Positions 1 through 8,697 of a DNA stretch of 64,000 bases are shown here, in pieces. Within the stretch, counting starts at the first letter, position 1; each line of letters begins with the position of its first letter. The stretch is from assembly GCA_051883735.1 (NCBI GenBank), contig JBJEUH010000086.1:1-64000 (forward strand). The letters run 5' to 3'. The position numbers and the translations under genes are program-made. Source of the stretch: Ventricola sp051883735. GTDB lineage: Bacteria > Bacillota > Clostridia > Christensenellales > Aristaeellaceae. The notes below the pieces were generated by a model that saw only the letters and a program-made list of their open reading frames with translations, did no database searches and was not told the origin of the DNA.

Positions 1-274
1 CCAGCAGCGGGCCGAAGTCGATCATCGCGCCGATGCCGATGAACAGCAGCAGCGGGAACAGCTCGTTGTCCACGCCCGCCTGGAACAGGATCTGCAGAGT
101 GTGCACCATGCCGGAGTTTGGCATGTTGCACAGGATGCAGCCAAAGCCCATCGGCAGCAGGAGCGTCGGCTCCATCTCCTTTTTGATGGCCAGATAAATC
201 ATCGTGCCGCCGATGATCCACATGATGACCATCTGTACCGTCAGATCCGCAAAATTGCCGAAGATTTGCGCCAT
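1..274 (-). CDS. Na+-translocating decarboxylase subunit beta (OadB/GcdB family), 5' part only
   Basis: Membrane subunit that couples decarboxylation of a biotin-bound carboxyl group (oxaloacetate, methylmalonyl-CoA or glutaconyl-CoA type enzymes) to Na+ export. Only the first 91 codons lie in the window; the gene continues past position 1 on the minus strand. The visible N-terminus has a hydrophobic segment followed by the family's signature: a LLLPMGFGCILCNMP-type stretch and FIGIGAMIDFGPLL at the window edge, where the family usually reads GAMTDFGP. The start is ATG at 274, with GGAGGA seven bases upstream. Which substrate the enzyme uses cannot be told without the alpha subunit, which should lie outside the window. 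The family call is firm; the specific enzyme is not. Confidence 0.9.
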   Translation of the reverse strand, partial: MAQIFGNFADLTVQMVIMWIIGGTMIYLAIKKEMEPTLLLPMGFGCILCNMPNSGMVHTLQILFQAGVDNELFPLLLFIGIGAMIDFGPLL

Positions 275-327
275 GGTGGTTCCTCCGTTTCTTTGGGTTC
301 CCTGAGGGAATGCGCCGTTATGTTCCA

Positions 328-356
328 ATTATAGTCTCTTTTTCCTTTCTGTACAA
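328..356 (-). promoter_or_regulatory. Sigma-A-type promoter of the decarboxylase beta gene
   Basis: On the minus strand TTGTAC (356-351) and TATAAT (333-328) are separated by 17 bp, about 55 bp upstream of the start codon at 274. The -10 is perfect and the -35 matches 4 of 6. Confidence 0.6.
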
Positions 357-476
357 GATCAAAACAATAATCCATCAATTCTGTAATAAATGCCCGGACG
401 GGCCGCCTGAATCCGATGATCCGGCGCATACCGCCGCCCCTGCGGGGAGACAATGCATCCGAAGGAGCGTGATTCC

Positions 477-1751
477 ATGAACCCGTTTGCGCAGAAGGCG
501 CCGACCGTCGATGCTACGTTTGAGAGCCTGAACGCCCTGTATCCCAGGGCCTATTCCCCGCAGGAGGTCGATCCCTATACCAAGTGCCGCATCATCCTGA
601 TGAACGGCACGGAGTTTGAGGCCGTCAAGTTCAGCCATCAGATGGCCCGGCACTGCGAAAACCCGGAGCTCCGCCGCGAGCTGGCGATGGCCCGCCGCAC
701 GGAGCAGCAGCAGCAAAAGAAGCTGGCCTGCCTCAAGCCGCTTCAGGAGACCGTGCTGGAGCACACCATCAGCTACGAGCAGCTGGCGGTCGATCTGACG
801 GCCCATCTGGCAAAGCGCGTTGAAAGCGAGAACGTCAGGCAGGCGCTCGATTTTGCGCTGCTGGAGGACTTTGACCACCTGTACCGCTACGCCGACCTGA
901 TGGAGATGGACGACGGGCAGCACGCCGAGCGCCTCGTGGGCCGCTACACGGAGATCATGCCGGGCCGCCCGACCATCAGCGAGCACCGCTTCCCGATGGA
1001 CGGCGTCTCCAGCGCGCTGGGCAAGGATGCGCCGCTGTTTGACAAGCTGGCCGCCATGATCATCACCGCTGCCGAGCAGCAGACCATGAACTACTACATG
1101 AACCAGACCGGGTTCTATGGAAACGATCTGGGGCGCAGGCTCTATCAGGAGATCGCCCTGATCGAGGAGCAGCACGTCACCCAGTATGAGGCGCTGATGG
1201 ACCCGAACACCCCCTGGCTCGAATGCAGTCTGATGCACGAATACGCGGAGTGCTATCTCTACTGGTCCTGCGCGCAGACGGAGTCCGACCCCCATATCCG
1301 CTCGATCTGGGAGCAGAGCTTCGAGCAGGAGCTGGCGCACCTGCACAGGGCCGCCGGGATGCTCGAGCAATACGGGGGCAGACACTGGCAGCAGGTCATC
1401 CCCAACGCCGAATTTCCCGCGCCGATCGTCCTGGAGGCCAACATTCCCTACGTCCGCAGCGTGCTGACCACCGTGCAGAACACCTGCAAGGGAAGCGGCA
1501 TCGTTCCCGTGCAGTCGCTGGCGGCGGACGATCCGTTCTTCGCCTATCAGGACCTTGCGCGCGGGGAGGAGATGCAGGTCGCCAGCCATGCGGTCATCGA
1601 ACAGGCTGTCGCCAGATTTGGCCGCGACTACCGCTTCGAGACCGCGCCGCACCCGGTTCGCGAGCTGCAGAGCCGCACACAGGACAACACGGCCATCGGC
1701 CGCGACCCGGGCATCCCGGGCTACAATCAGGTTACGCCGGCGAAGGCGTGA
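477..1751 (+). CDS. Ferritin-like (four-helix, probably diiron) protein of unknown function
   Basis: A 424-residue soluble, helical protein with no signal peptide that I do not recognise as a named family. Carboxylate/histidine motifs typical of ferritin-like folds recur in predicted helices: ETVLEH near residues 91-96, ExxxH at 130-134, Glu200 and EEQH at 230-233, then more Glu/His in the C-terminal half (about residues 265-290). This suggests one or two four-helix units binding a dinuclear metal. ATG at 477 is preferred over the in-frame ATG at 453 because GAAGGAG at 461-467 sits nine bases before it. The gene stands alone between a divergent transporter gene and a repeat-like hairpin. A role in metal storage, oxidative stress or the spore coat is possible, but nothing local decides it. 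Confidence 0.7.
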   Translation: MNPFAQKAPTVDATFESLNALYPRAYSPQEVDPYTKCRIILMNGTEFEAVKFSHQMARHCENPELRRELAMARRTEQQQQKKLACLKPLQETVLEHTISYEQLAVDLTAHLAKRVESENVRQALDFALLEDFDHLYRYADLMEMDDGQHAERLVGRYTEIMPGRPTISEHRFPMDGVSSALGKDAPLFDKLAAMIITAAEQQTMNYYMNQTGFYGNDLGRRLYQEIALIEEQHVTQYEALMDPNTPWLECSLMHEYAECYLYWSCAQTESDPHIRSIWEQSFEQELAHLHRAAGMLEQYGGRHWQQVIPNAEFPAPIVLEANIPYVRSVLTTVQNTCKGSGIVPVQSLAADDPFFAYQDLARGEEMQVASHAVIEQAVARFGRDYRFETAPHPVRELQSRTQDNTAIGRDPGIPGYNQVTPAKA

Positions 1752-1755
1752 GATG

Positions 1756-1803
1756 CTCCCTCAGGAGGGGGCCTGTCAATCCGGCGCCTCCCTCTTGAGG
1801 GAG
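1756..1803. repeat. Intergenic imperfect inverted repeat (REP-like hairpin)
   Basis: CTCCCTCA (1756-1763) pairs with TGAGGGAG (1796-1803), and inner GGAGG/CCTCC tracts extend the stem. A second small hairpin, CCATCC/GGATGG, follows at about 1810-1824. There is no T-tract, so it looks more like a dispersed repeat or a weak terminator of the ferritin-like gene. Confidence 0.4.
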
Positions 1804-1919
1804 TGCGACCATCCGACGGATGGCGGAAGGAGTCTCTTCTTCCCGCACGGCAGGAAAACGCGCGCAGACCGCGAATTCCCCTGTAGGATCTTCGGCACGA
1901 AGGAAGGGGAGGAGAGTTC

Positions 1920-3083
1920 ATGGACCAGGTTCGGTTTGGCATCGTCGGCCTCGGCGCGATGGGGCTTGAGCACGCGCAGATCATGCTGGAGCGGGTGCCT
2001 GAGGTGCGCCTTGCGGCTGTGGCGACGAAAAACGAACGGAATATCGCGGCGCTGCAGGGGATGCCCGGCGGCGATCAGGTGCGCGTGTTTGACACGCCGC
2101 AGCAGATGTATGAGAGCGGGGAGATCGACGCGGTGCTAATTGCGTCTGCGCACAGGGCGCATGTGGCGCAGGCGAAGGAGGCCTTTGCCGCGGGCATGCA
2201 CGTGCTGCTGGAAAAGCCGACGGGCGTGTTCACCCGCGAGGTGCGCGAGCTGAACGCGGCGGCGGACGCGAGCGGGAAGGCGTTCGGCGCGATGTTCAAC
2301 CAGCGCACGAACCCGGTGTTCAGGAAGATCAGGGAGATCGTGGCCTCCGGCGAGATGGGCGAAATCCGCCGGACGACCTTGATCGTGACCGACTGGTTCC
2401 GCGCGCAGAGCTATTTCGACTCCGGCTCCTGGCGCGCGACCTGGAAGGGCGAGGGCGGCGGCGTGCTGATCAACCAGGCGATGCACAGCCTCGATCTGTG
2501 GCAGTGGATTTGCGGCATGCCGGTGCGGCTGCGCGCGTTCTGCGGCCTGGGCCGCTGGCACGACATCGAGGTGGAGGACGACGTCACCGCCTATGTGGAA
2601 TACGCAAACGGCGCGACGGGCGCGTTCATCGCCTGCACCGGCGAAGCGCCCGGCACCAACCGGTTTGAAATCTCCATGGACGGCGGCCAGCTGCTGCTGG
2701 AGGACGGCCGCCTGACGATCCGCCGCACCGCGACGCCGGTGAGCCGGTTCATCCGGGAGTATCCGGGCGGCTATGGCAAGCCGGAGGTGACGGCGGAGGC
2801 GTTCACGCCCGGCGAGGCCTACACGATGCACGAAGGCGTGACACGCGCGTTCGCCCGGCACATCCTCTATGGCGAGCCGATGATCGCCGACGGGCGCGAG
2901 GGCCTGAACGCGCTGATGCTTTCAAACGCCATGCTGCTCTCCTCGGCAGAGGAGAGGACGCTTGAGCTTCCCTTTGACGCGGCGGCGGACGCGCGCTATG
3001 AGGCGCTGCTTGAAGGCCGCGCGGCAAACAGCCGGGAGAAGACGGCGAAGAATGTACAGATGGATTTGGGGAAGTCGTATTGA
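1920..3083 (+). CDS. Gfo/Idh/MocA family NAD(P)-dependent oxidoreductase
   Basis: A 387-residue cytoplasmic dehydrogenase that oxidises or reduces a sugar, inositol or similar polyol. The N-terminal Rossmann domain carries GLGAMG (residues 10-15) and the family signature EKP at 98-100. The C-terminal alpha/beta domain has GGGVLINQAMHSLDLWQW, which places the usual catalytic-region Asp/His. ATG at 1920 follows GGGGAGGAG directly upstream. Length is typical. The gene is monocistronic, with repeat-like spacers on both sides, so the substrate cannot be inferred. Family certain, specificity unknown. Confidence 0.9.
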   Translation: MDQVRFGIVGLGAMGLEHAQIMLERVPEVRLAAVATKNERNIAALQGMPGGDQVRVFDTPQQMYESGEIDAVLIASAHRAHVAQAKEAFAAGMHVLLEKPTGVFTREVRELNAAADASGKAFGAMFNQRTNPVFRKIREIVASGEMGEIRRTTLIVTDWFRAQSYFDSGSWRATWKGEGGGVLINQAMHSLDLWQWICGMPVRLRAFCGLGRWHDIEVEDDVTAYVEYANGATGAFIACTGEAPGTNRFEISMDGGQLLLEDGRLTIRRTATPVSRFIREYPGGYGKPEVTAEAFTPGEAYTMHEGVTRAFARHILYGEPMIADGREGLNALMLSNAMLLSSAEERTLELPFDAAADARYEALLEGRAANSREKTAKNVQMDLGKSY

Positions 3084-3369
3084 TTTCTCCGGCAGAGCAC
3101 GCGAAGCGAAGAAGGGGTTTGAGGGACCGGAGCCTGCCGCCGCCAGTGGCGGAAACAGGCAGGCGGAGCGTCGGGAATCGCAAGGAGCGCCTGACGGCGC
3201 GACTATGCGAGTTCCCCGGACTGATGTCCCTCAGGCAGGTCTTAGGGCGGCAGCCCTAACGTTTCTCATCCCGAAAGAAAAAAGCCGTTTCAGAGCAGGC
3301 CGCGCAGCAGCCTGCGATTGAAACGGGGCAGAACGCTCAATTTTCTTTTTGCAGCAGCATAAAAATGCA
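3084..3369. other. Gene-free spacer with several hairpins
   Basis: No coding signal is seen in this stretch. It holds stem-loops at 3132-3160 (GCCTG...CAGGC with an inner CCGCC/GGCGG), 3242-3259 (TTAGGGC, loop GGCA, GCCCTAA, a perfect 7-bp stem) and about 3290-3324 (CCGTTTCA...TGAAACGG with an inner GCAGGC/GCCTGC). The last may end transcription of the oxidoreductase gene, although its T-tract is poor. Confidence 0.4.
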
Positions 3370-3400
3370 CCCCGGTAGGTTTTTCCTGCCGGGGCTATTT
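3361..3400 (-). terminator. Intrinsic terminator of the methyltransferase operon
   Basis: Read on the minus strand, CCCCGGCAGG and CCTACCGGGG form a stem around an A5 loop, flanked by GCATAAA / TTTTTATGC that lengthen the stem and supply a T-rich run. It lies directly downstream of the stop at 3408. Confidence 0.75.
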
Positions 3401-3407
3401 ATGCAGC

Positions 3408-4166
3408 TCAAACCTTAACCGCCTTGATGCGGATGCGCACATAATCCACGATCCACGTGCCGTCCTCCTGCTGAAGCGGCTCCTGCAGGCTGCCTATGGC
3501 CTCCTGGATGATCGCCTCGCGCACATCGGCGTCCATGCCCTCAAACGGGGTCTTCACAAACATGTGAATCCAGTTTTTGAGGCCGTCCTCGCCCTGCTGC
3601 GGCGTGGGCCGGTCAAAGAGCACGGCGTAGGTGACGCGCAGACCGGCCGCCTCCAGAATGGGCGCGTGCTGCGCGATGGTGGGGAAGTAGAACACGCGCG
3701 GATAGGTAAGGCCCCGGGCGGCAAAGGCGCGCTCCAGCGCGCTGTGCACGCGCTCCGCGCAGCCATAGCCGCCGAACTCGCACACGAGCTGGCCGCCCGG
3801 CCTGAGGTTGCGCGCGAGGGAGGCGGCCAGCAGCGGCTGCTTGTCCCGGTCGATCCAGTGGAAGACGGCGTTGGAGAAGATCGCGTCGGCGGGCTCGCAA
3901 AGCGTGAAGTCCGTCGCGTCCGCCTGCACGAACGCTATGTCCGGGTGCAGCGCGCGGGCCTGCGCCAGCATGTCCTCCGAGGCGTCGATGGCGGTGATGC
4001 GGTAGCCGCGCGCGAGCAGCTTTTCGCTCAGCGCGCCGTTGCCGCAGCCCAGGTCCACGACGTGGCTGCCGGGTGCGGCGTCGATGAGGTCGAGCACGCC
4101 CTCGCCGTACTGATGGACGAAGGCAAAGCCGCTCGTGTAGCCCTTGGCGTCCCAGGTGATGTTCAT
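3408..4166 (-). CDS. Class I SAM-dependent methyltransferase
   Basis: A 252-residue cytoplasmic methyltransferase of the trans-aconitate/ubiquinone-menaquinone methyltransferase type. Motif I (VVDLGCGNG) is at residues 36-44, an acidic residue for the SAM ribose follows in ITAIDAS, and motif II/III-like ADAIFSNAVFHWI and LRPGGQLVCEFGG are present. Its ATG (4166-4164) overlaps the TGA of the upstream beta-lactamase-fold gene as ATGA, so the two are translationally coupled. Substrate unknown; the sequence resembles trans-aconitate methyltransferases most, but that is a fold-level impression. Confidence 0.88.
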   Translation of the reverse strand: MNITWDAKGYTSGFAFVHQYGEGVLDLIDAAPGSHVVDLGCGNGALSEKLLARGYRITAIDASEDMLAQARALHPDIAFVQADATDFTLCEPADAIFSNAVFHWIDRDKQPLLAASLARNLRPGGQLVCEFGGYGCAERVHSALERAFAARGLTYPRVFYFPTIAQHAPILEAAGLRVTYAVLFDRPTPQQGEDGLKNWIHMFVKTPFEGMDADVREAIIQEAIGSLQEPLQQEDGTWIVDYVRIRIKAVKV

Positions 4167-5578
4167 ACGCTCATCCTTTCATACACGCGCGTGCCGCAGC
4201 GCACGCCCCACGCTTTGCCGTCGCGGATCAGGAACTCGTGGCGCACGCCCTGCTCGTCCCCGCTGTCAGTTTCAAAGGAGAGGAAGCGCGTACCGCCGCA
4301 GTAGACAAAGGCGCAGGGCTTGCCGTCGCGGATGCGCACGAGCTTTCCGTCCCTTTCCTCGATGGAAAGCGTGCAGGGCACGCCCTCGTGGCTGATGTAG
4401 GTGCCGGTGATCATCTCCGGCGCGGAGAAGTCCGCGTGGATGGGGTTGAACCAGCGGTGGCTTTCGGAAAGCGGCAGGCCGCACACGGCGTTGTACAGGC
4501 CCCACATCAGCTCGTCCATGTCCTCGTCGCCCTGGTTGCACAGGACGGCAAAGCCGTAGCCCTCGCCCAGTAGCAGTCCGCCCTTGGTGGAGATGCCGTG
4601 CAGGCCGCCGGAGTGCTCGCAGATGACGTGCCCGGCCTTCTCGCGCTTGTACAGGCCCATGCACATGAGGCTGCGCGGCGAAACCGGGTGATATTTGCCC
4701 GCCAGCAGCTCGACGGCCTGGGCGGGGAGGGCCTGCACCCCCTCGTGCATGCCGTAGTTGGAGAGCGCGCGGTAATAGACGGCCATGTCCCGGGCGGTCG
4801 ATTTGACCATCGCGCAGCCGCGGAACGGCGGCAGGACGGACCAGCTGTCGTCGCACACGCGCACGCCGTTTTCCATTTCAAAGAGCGAGGTGATGTTGCC
4901 GCCGGAAAGGGCGCGGGCGGCCTCGATGCCGTTGTCGAGGATCGAGCGCGTCATGCCCAGCGGCGTGAAGACCCGCTCCTGCATGAACCGCTCCAGCGGC
5001 ATGCCCGCGGCCCGGTCGATCACATAGGAGAGGATGGCGTAGCCCTCGTTCGAGTAGCTCATGACCTCGCCCGGCGCGCCGAGCGTCCTGTACGGGCAGT
5101 GGGCGATGTAGTCAAGGATCTGATCGATGCTGTCCATGGCGTTGGGCGCGGTGCGGCGCATGGCCAGCAGCCAGTCGCTCTCCGCCCTGTCCGCACTGTT
5201 CATGGCGATGGACCACTCCAGCGGCTCCATCGGCGGGATGCCGGCGGTGTGCATCGCCAGATGGCGGATGGTGACGGCCTCGGCCGGCTGGCCGGGTATT
5301 TGGAAGGCGGGCAGATACCGGCTCACCGGGTCGTCCAGGTCGAGCTTTCCCTCGACGTGCAGGATGCAGGCGCACAGCGCGGTGATGGATTTGCTCATCG
5401 AGGCGATGCCGTACATCGTGTCGCTGTCCGGGCAGAGCTTCTTCTCCGCGTCGCGAAAGCCATAGTTCCATGCGTATTCGCATCCGTTCGGCCCGGCGAT
5501 GTACGCGGATACGCCCGCCAGGTTCTTCTTTCCGGCCCAAGCCGTCAGGTGCGCGTCAAGCGCCTGTTTGTCGATCAT
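4163..5578 (-). CDS. Serine hydrolase, beta-lactamase class C / penicillin-binding-protein-like family
   Basis: A 471-residue protein with the three class C motifs in order: SMSK (Ser60, Lys63), YSN (Tyr175, Asn177) and HSG (322-324). A C-terminal beta domain of about 100 residues follows, as in esterase/DD-peptidase relatives. No signal peptide is visible, which argues for a cytoplasmic esterase or amidase rather than a secreted beta-lactamase. The start is ATG at 5578 with GGAGG at 5589-5585; the open frame runs further upstream, but those codons lack a ribosome-binding site. First gene of a two-gene operon with the methyltransferase. Confidence 0.88.
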   Translation of the reverse strand: MIDKQALDAHLTAWAGKKNLAGVSAYIAGPNGCEYAWNYGFRDAEKKLCPDSDTMYGIASMSKSITALCACILHVEGKLDLDDPVSRYLPAFQIPGQPAEAVTIRHLAMHTAGIPPMEPLEWSIAMNSADRAESDWLLAMRRTAPNAMDSIDQILDYIAHCPYRTLGAPGEVMSYSNEGYAILSYVIDRAAGMPLERFMQERVFTPLGMTRSILDNGIEAARALSGGNITSLFEMENGVRVCDDSWSVLPPFRGCAMVKSTARDMAVYYRALSNYGMHEGVQALPAQAVELLAGKYHPVSPRSLMCMGLYKREKAGHVICEHSGGLHGISTKGGLLLGEGYGFAVLCNQGDEDMDELMWGLYNAVCGLPLSESHRWFNPIHADFSAPEMITGTYISHEGVPCTLSIEERDGKLVRIRDGKPCAFVYCGGTRFLSFETDSGDEQGVRHEFLIRDGKAWGVRCGTRVYERMSV

Positions 5579-5735
5579 ATGCGGCCTCCATCCAATCGGA
5601 AATGATGACAAATTATAGCACGAAACGCGCGCGTTGGAAAGACTGAGCGGGCGCAATTCCGTCTTGCAAAATGCGGGCAAAGGCGATACACTAAAATAGA
5701 GAAAATCTCCGGGTATGCCCGGTCAAGGAGAATGT

Positions 5736-7244
5736 ATGGATCAAAAGAAAGCGGGCGTGCTGCTCAGCTACGGGCAGACGATTCTTTCCACGCTCATTTC
5801 CCTCGTCTACACCCCGGTCATGCTGCGGCTTCTGGGGCAGAGCGAGTACGGAACCTATACGCTGGTGAACGGCTTTATCTCCAACCTCAGCCTGATGAGC
5901 TTCGGCCTGGGCAGCGCCTATGTGCGCTACTACGCGCGCTACGAGGCCAGCGAGGGCGAGGACGGCGTGGCGAAGATCAACGGCATGTTCATGGTGATCT
6001 TCCTGTGCATCGGCGCGGCGAGCCTGCTGGTGGGCGGCGTGCTGGTCGCCAACGTGCACAACATCTTTTCGGCCAAGCTCACGCCGACGGAGGTGGAAAC
6101 CGCGCGCATCCTGATGGCGCTGCTGGTGGTGAACATCGCGGTTTCCTTCCCGTGCAGCGTCTTCACGTCCTACATCACGGCGAAGGAGCAGTTCCTCTTC
6201 CAGCGCATGATCAGCATGATCCGCACGGTTTTGAGCCCCATCGTCATGCTGCCGCTGCTGCTGATGGGCCTGGGCTCCGTGTCGCTGGTGCTGGCGACGC
6301 TGGTGCTGAGCGTGGTCACCGACGCGTCGAGCATCTGGTACTGCGTGAAAAAGCAGAAGATGCGCATGACGTTCGGGAAGTTTGACTGGGGACTCCTGCG
6401 CGAGATGGGCGGCTTCTCGTTCTTCATCTTCCTGAACATGATCATCGACCAGATCAACTGGACGGTCGATACGACGATCCTGGGCATCGTCAGCGGCACG
6501 GCGGCGACGGCGATCTACGGCGTGGGCAGCCAGATTCACCGCTACTACATGACGATTTCCACCTCCATCTCCGGCGTCTTTGTGCCGCAGATCAACCGCA
6601 TCGTGGCGCGCGGCGAGGGCGACGGCTCGCTCACGCAGCTCTTCACGCGCGTGGGCCGCATCCAGTTCATGCTGCTGATGCTGGTGCTCACCGGCTTCAT
6701 CTTCGTGGGCGAGCCCTTCATCGAGGCCTGGGGCGGCGGCGAGTACGAGGGCGCGTATCCCATCGCGCTGCTGCTGATGGCGCCGGTGACGGTTCCGCTG
6801 ATCCAGAACCTGGGCATCGAGATCCAGCGCGCGAAGAACAAGCACCAGTTCCGCTCCAAGGTGTACTTCTGCATGGCGCTGTTCAACGTGGCGATCTCCA
6901 TCCCGCTGGCCATTCGCCTGGGCGGCCTGGGCTGCGCGCTGGGCACGGCCATCTCGATGATCGTGTGCAACGGCTTTGTCATGAACTGGTACTATCACCG
7001 GCACATCGGCCTTGACATGCTCTACTTCTGGAAGAGCATCCTGAGCATCGTGCCGTCCTTCCTCCCGCCGGTGCTGATGGGCATTCTGGCGGTCAGGCTC
7101 CACAGCTTTTCGGGCTACGGCGGCGTGGTGGTGTTTGCCCTGCCGTACTGCGCGGTCTACGCCGCGAGCGTGTACCTGCTGGCGATGAACGAGAGCGAGA
7201 AGGGCATGGTCAAGGGGATCGCGAGAAAGCTGATCCGCAGATAA
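5736..7244 (+). CDS. Polysaccharide/oligosaccharide flippase (MVF/MATE superfamily, Wzx-like)
   Basis: A 502-residue integral membrane protein with about 12-14 hydrophobic helices, starting with an N-terminal helix of the YTPVMLRLLGQSEYGTYTLV type that is characteristic of polysaccharide biosynthesis transporters. It would flip a lipid-linked glycan across the cytoplasmic membrane for cell-surface polysaccharide. ATG at 5736 is preferred to the in-frame ATG at 5715 because AAGGAG lies five bases before it. No glycosyltransferases are adjacent, so the glycan is unknown. It runs divergently from the serine hydrolase operon. Confidence 0.9.
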   Translation: MDQKKAGVLLSYGQTILSTLISLVYTPVMLRLLGQSEYGTYTLVNGFISNLSLMSFGLGSAYVRYYARYEASEGEDGVAKINGMFMVIFLCIGAASLLVGGVLVANVHNIFSAKLTPTEVETARILMALLVVNIAVSFPCSVFTSYITAKEQFLFQRMISMIRTVLSPIVMLPLLLMGLGSVSLVLATLVLSVVTDASSIWYCVKKQKMRMTFGKFDWGLLREMGGFSFFIFLNMIIDQINWTVDTTILGIVSGTAATAIYGVGSQIHRYYMTISTSISGVFVPQINRIVARGEGDGSLTQLFTRVGRIQFMLLMLVLTGFIFVGEPFIEAWGGGEYEGAYPIALLLMAPVTVPLIQNLGIEIQRAKNKHQFRSKVYFCMALFNVAISIPLAIRLGGLGCALGTAISMIVCNGFVMNWYYHRHIGLDMLYFWKSILSIVPSFLPPVLMGILAVRLHSFSGYGGVVVFALPYCAVYAASVYLLAMNESEKGMVKGIARKLIRR

Positions 7245-7253
7245 GCGCATACG

Positions 7254-7285
7254 AAAACGGACGGAGTTTTCCGCCCGTTTTGTCT
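7254..7285 (+). terminator. Intrinsic terminator of the flippase gene
   Basis: AAAACGG-CGGA and TCCG-CCGTTTT arms around a short TTT loop, followed by TGTCTT. Ten bases after the stop codon. Confidence 0.75.
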
Positions 7286-7309
7286 TGCAGAGCCGGCACG
7301 CTCGGCGAT

Positions 7310-7576
7310 TCACCTTAGGGAGATTTTGGAAGACTTTGCGTTGCTGCGCTTGACATCCAGAATTCCTTCAAGTATACTGTTTACTGAAGGTGTTTCATTG
7401 TCGCCAGACAACTCCTGTTGACTTGTCAACGAGCCTGGTGAGAACGGCAATGAAGCGCCTTCTTTGTTTTTGCCATAGTCAGTCAATACAACCTCATGAA
7501 GGTAATATCTCTGCGAACCAGATGCTCTCTTTACAATAACACCGCACAGATAATCTCCAGCATATTCACCTTTCTC
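7310..7576 (-). pseudogene. C-terminal remnant of a phage-associated (MuF/PBECR-like) protein
   Basis: On the minus strand an 88-codon open stretch with no start codon ends in TGA at 7312-7310 and is closed upstream by in-frame TGA and TAG. The peptide reads GEYAGDYLCGVIVKR...YYLHEVVLTDYGKN and then a polar tail with SVNSILEGILDVKRSN. This resembles the C-terminal nuclease-like/toxin region of phage minor-head (MuF-type) or barnase-EndoU-ColicinE5-like proteins as I remember them. The stretch is clearly AT-richer than its surroundings, consistent with a decayed acquired fragment. The assignment is a resemblance only; the open, protein-like reading is what is seen. Confidence 0.4.
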
Positions 7577-7589
7577 TCACTAAAGCTCC

Positions 7590-8552
7590 CTATGCGAGAA
7601 AACGGGCCAGAAACGCCGCCGTTTGCGCCTGAACTTCTTCCTCGAGAGCATCCGGCCCCTTCTGCTGTGCGCGCTCAAGGGCCAGCAGCGCGAGCAACGC
7701 GTCGTCACCGGGAATGATGGGATGCGCGCCGCACAGGCGCCTCGCGCGGGAGCCGTCCAGCAGCGGCAGAAAGACCGGATTCGGCGGCTCGTCCTCCATG
7801 AGCGGGCGCTCGTGGCCGCAGCGGGCGCACAGGCCCAGCGCGGCGGTGCGACCCGGCATGAGGTTCTGCGCGCCGGCGTCCAGGTTGAAGACACCCGTGC
7901 AGGCCGTATCGCCCAGCAGGAAGCGCGCGCCCAGCAGCAGGCTGCCCAGGCACACGTCCAGCGGATGCAGGAACACGCCCTGCGCACCGGGATGCGGCAC
8001 GCGCAGTGGCTCGCCCGCGTCCAGCGCGCGGCACCAGAGATCGAAGGGCGCGACGGCGGGATGGCCGCAGCCCAGGCATGGCAGATGGCGGATGAGAAGC
8101 ACATGCACGGGATCGCCCAGCAGGCCGCGGCTCACGCCGTCGGCAAAGAGCTGGAGGATCGCGTGGAAGAGTCCCTCGCGCGTCTCGCCGCCGATGGGGT
8201 CCTCCTCGCGCACGGTCCACGGGTGCTGCGCGGCGTGGTAGACGCTTTCGTCGGAGAGGAGCATCACCAGCGGCACGCCGGCCTCGCGCGCCTCGATGAG
8301 CAGCGCGTCGAGCGCGTGCAGCCGGTCAGTCAGGCCGCCGTCCAGCGCGCGCAGGCAGGGGACGATCACGCAGCAGACGCGGCCGCTGGTGAGCGCGCGC
8401 GAGAGCGCCTCGCTGCCCGAGGACAGGGGCAGGCAGGCGGGCCTTGCGCCCAGCCCGGCGAGCAGCGCGCGCATGAAGCGGGTCATCCGGTCCTCGCCGC
8501 CCAGCAGCAGCACGCGCCGCGCGCCCCAGGCGGCATGCAGGGATTGAAGCAT
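7590..8552 (-). CDS. Divergent NAD-dependent epimerase/dehydratase-like protein
   Basis: A 320-residue protein of uncertain function. The N-terminus (RRVLLLGGEDRMTRFMRALLAG) resembles a degenerate Rossmann strand-loop-helix. SDESVYHAAQHPWTVREEDPIGG resembles the segment after the catalytic region of extended SDR sugar-nucleotide dehydratases, and LHPLDVCLGSLLLGARFL...TGVFNLD resembles the C-terminal part of CDP-glucose 4,6-dehydratases. The canonical GxxGxxG and YxxxK motifs are not intact, so it may be non-catalytic. A CARCGH/CLGCGH pair of short Cys motifs could bind metal. ATG at 8552 follows AAGGAGG. No operon partner. Confidence 0.5.
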   Translation of the reverse strand: MLQSLHAAWGARRVLLLGGEDRMTRFMRALLAGLGARPACLPLSSGSEALSRALTSGRVCCVIVPCLRALDGGLTDRLHALDALLIEAREAGVPLVMLLSDESVYHAAQHPWTVREEDPIGGETREGLFHAILQLFADGVSRGLLGDPVHVLLIRHLPCLGCGHPAVAPFDLWCRALDAGEPLRVPHPGAQGVFLHPLDVCLGSLLLGARFLLGDTACTGVFNLDAGAQNLMPGRTAALGLCARCGHERPLMEDEPPNPVFLPLLDGSRARRLCGAHPIIPGDDALLALLALERAQQKGPDALEEEVQAQTAAFLARFLA

Positions 8553-8638
8553 CGACTCAGCCTCCTTCGCCCATGGATCGTCTAAGCGTATGGCGCGCGG
8601 GTTTCAAATAGTCTGCCCTGACCTGGCGGCAATCACTC

Positions 8639-8667
8639 TTTTTTCCTGCGCGGGGATGTGGTATAAT
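8639..8667 (+). promoter_or_regulatory. Promoter of the orphan solute-binding-protein gene
   Basis: TATAAT at 8662-8667, 30 bp before the start codon; the spaced -35 region is only T-rich (TTTTTT at 8639-8644). The -10 is perfect, the -35 poor. Confidence 0.5.
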
Positions 8668-8697
8668 CAGATCAACGATTTGTGTACGGAGGCCGAC

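Noticed and set aside
375..1652. Long antisense frame opposite the ferritin-like gene, and similar long antisense frames opposite the flippase, GH31, GH127 and permease genes
   Set aside because: These are products of strong GC3 bias; they are rich in Arg, Ala, His and Gln, match no family and oppose clear genes.
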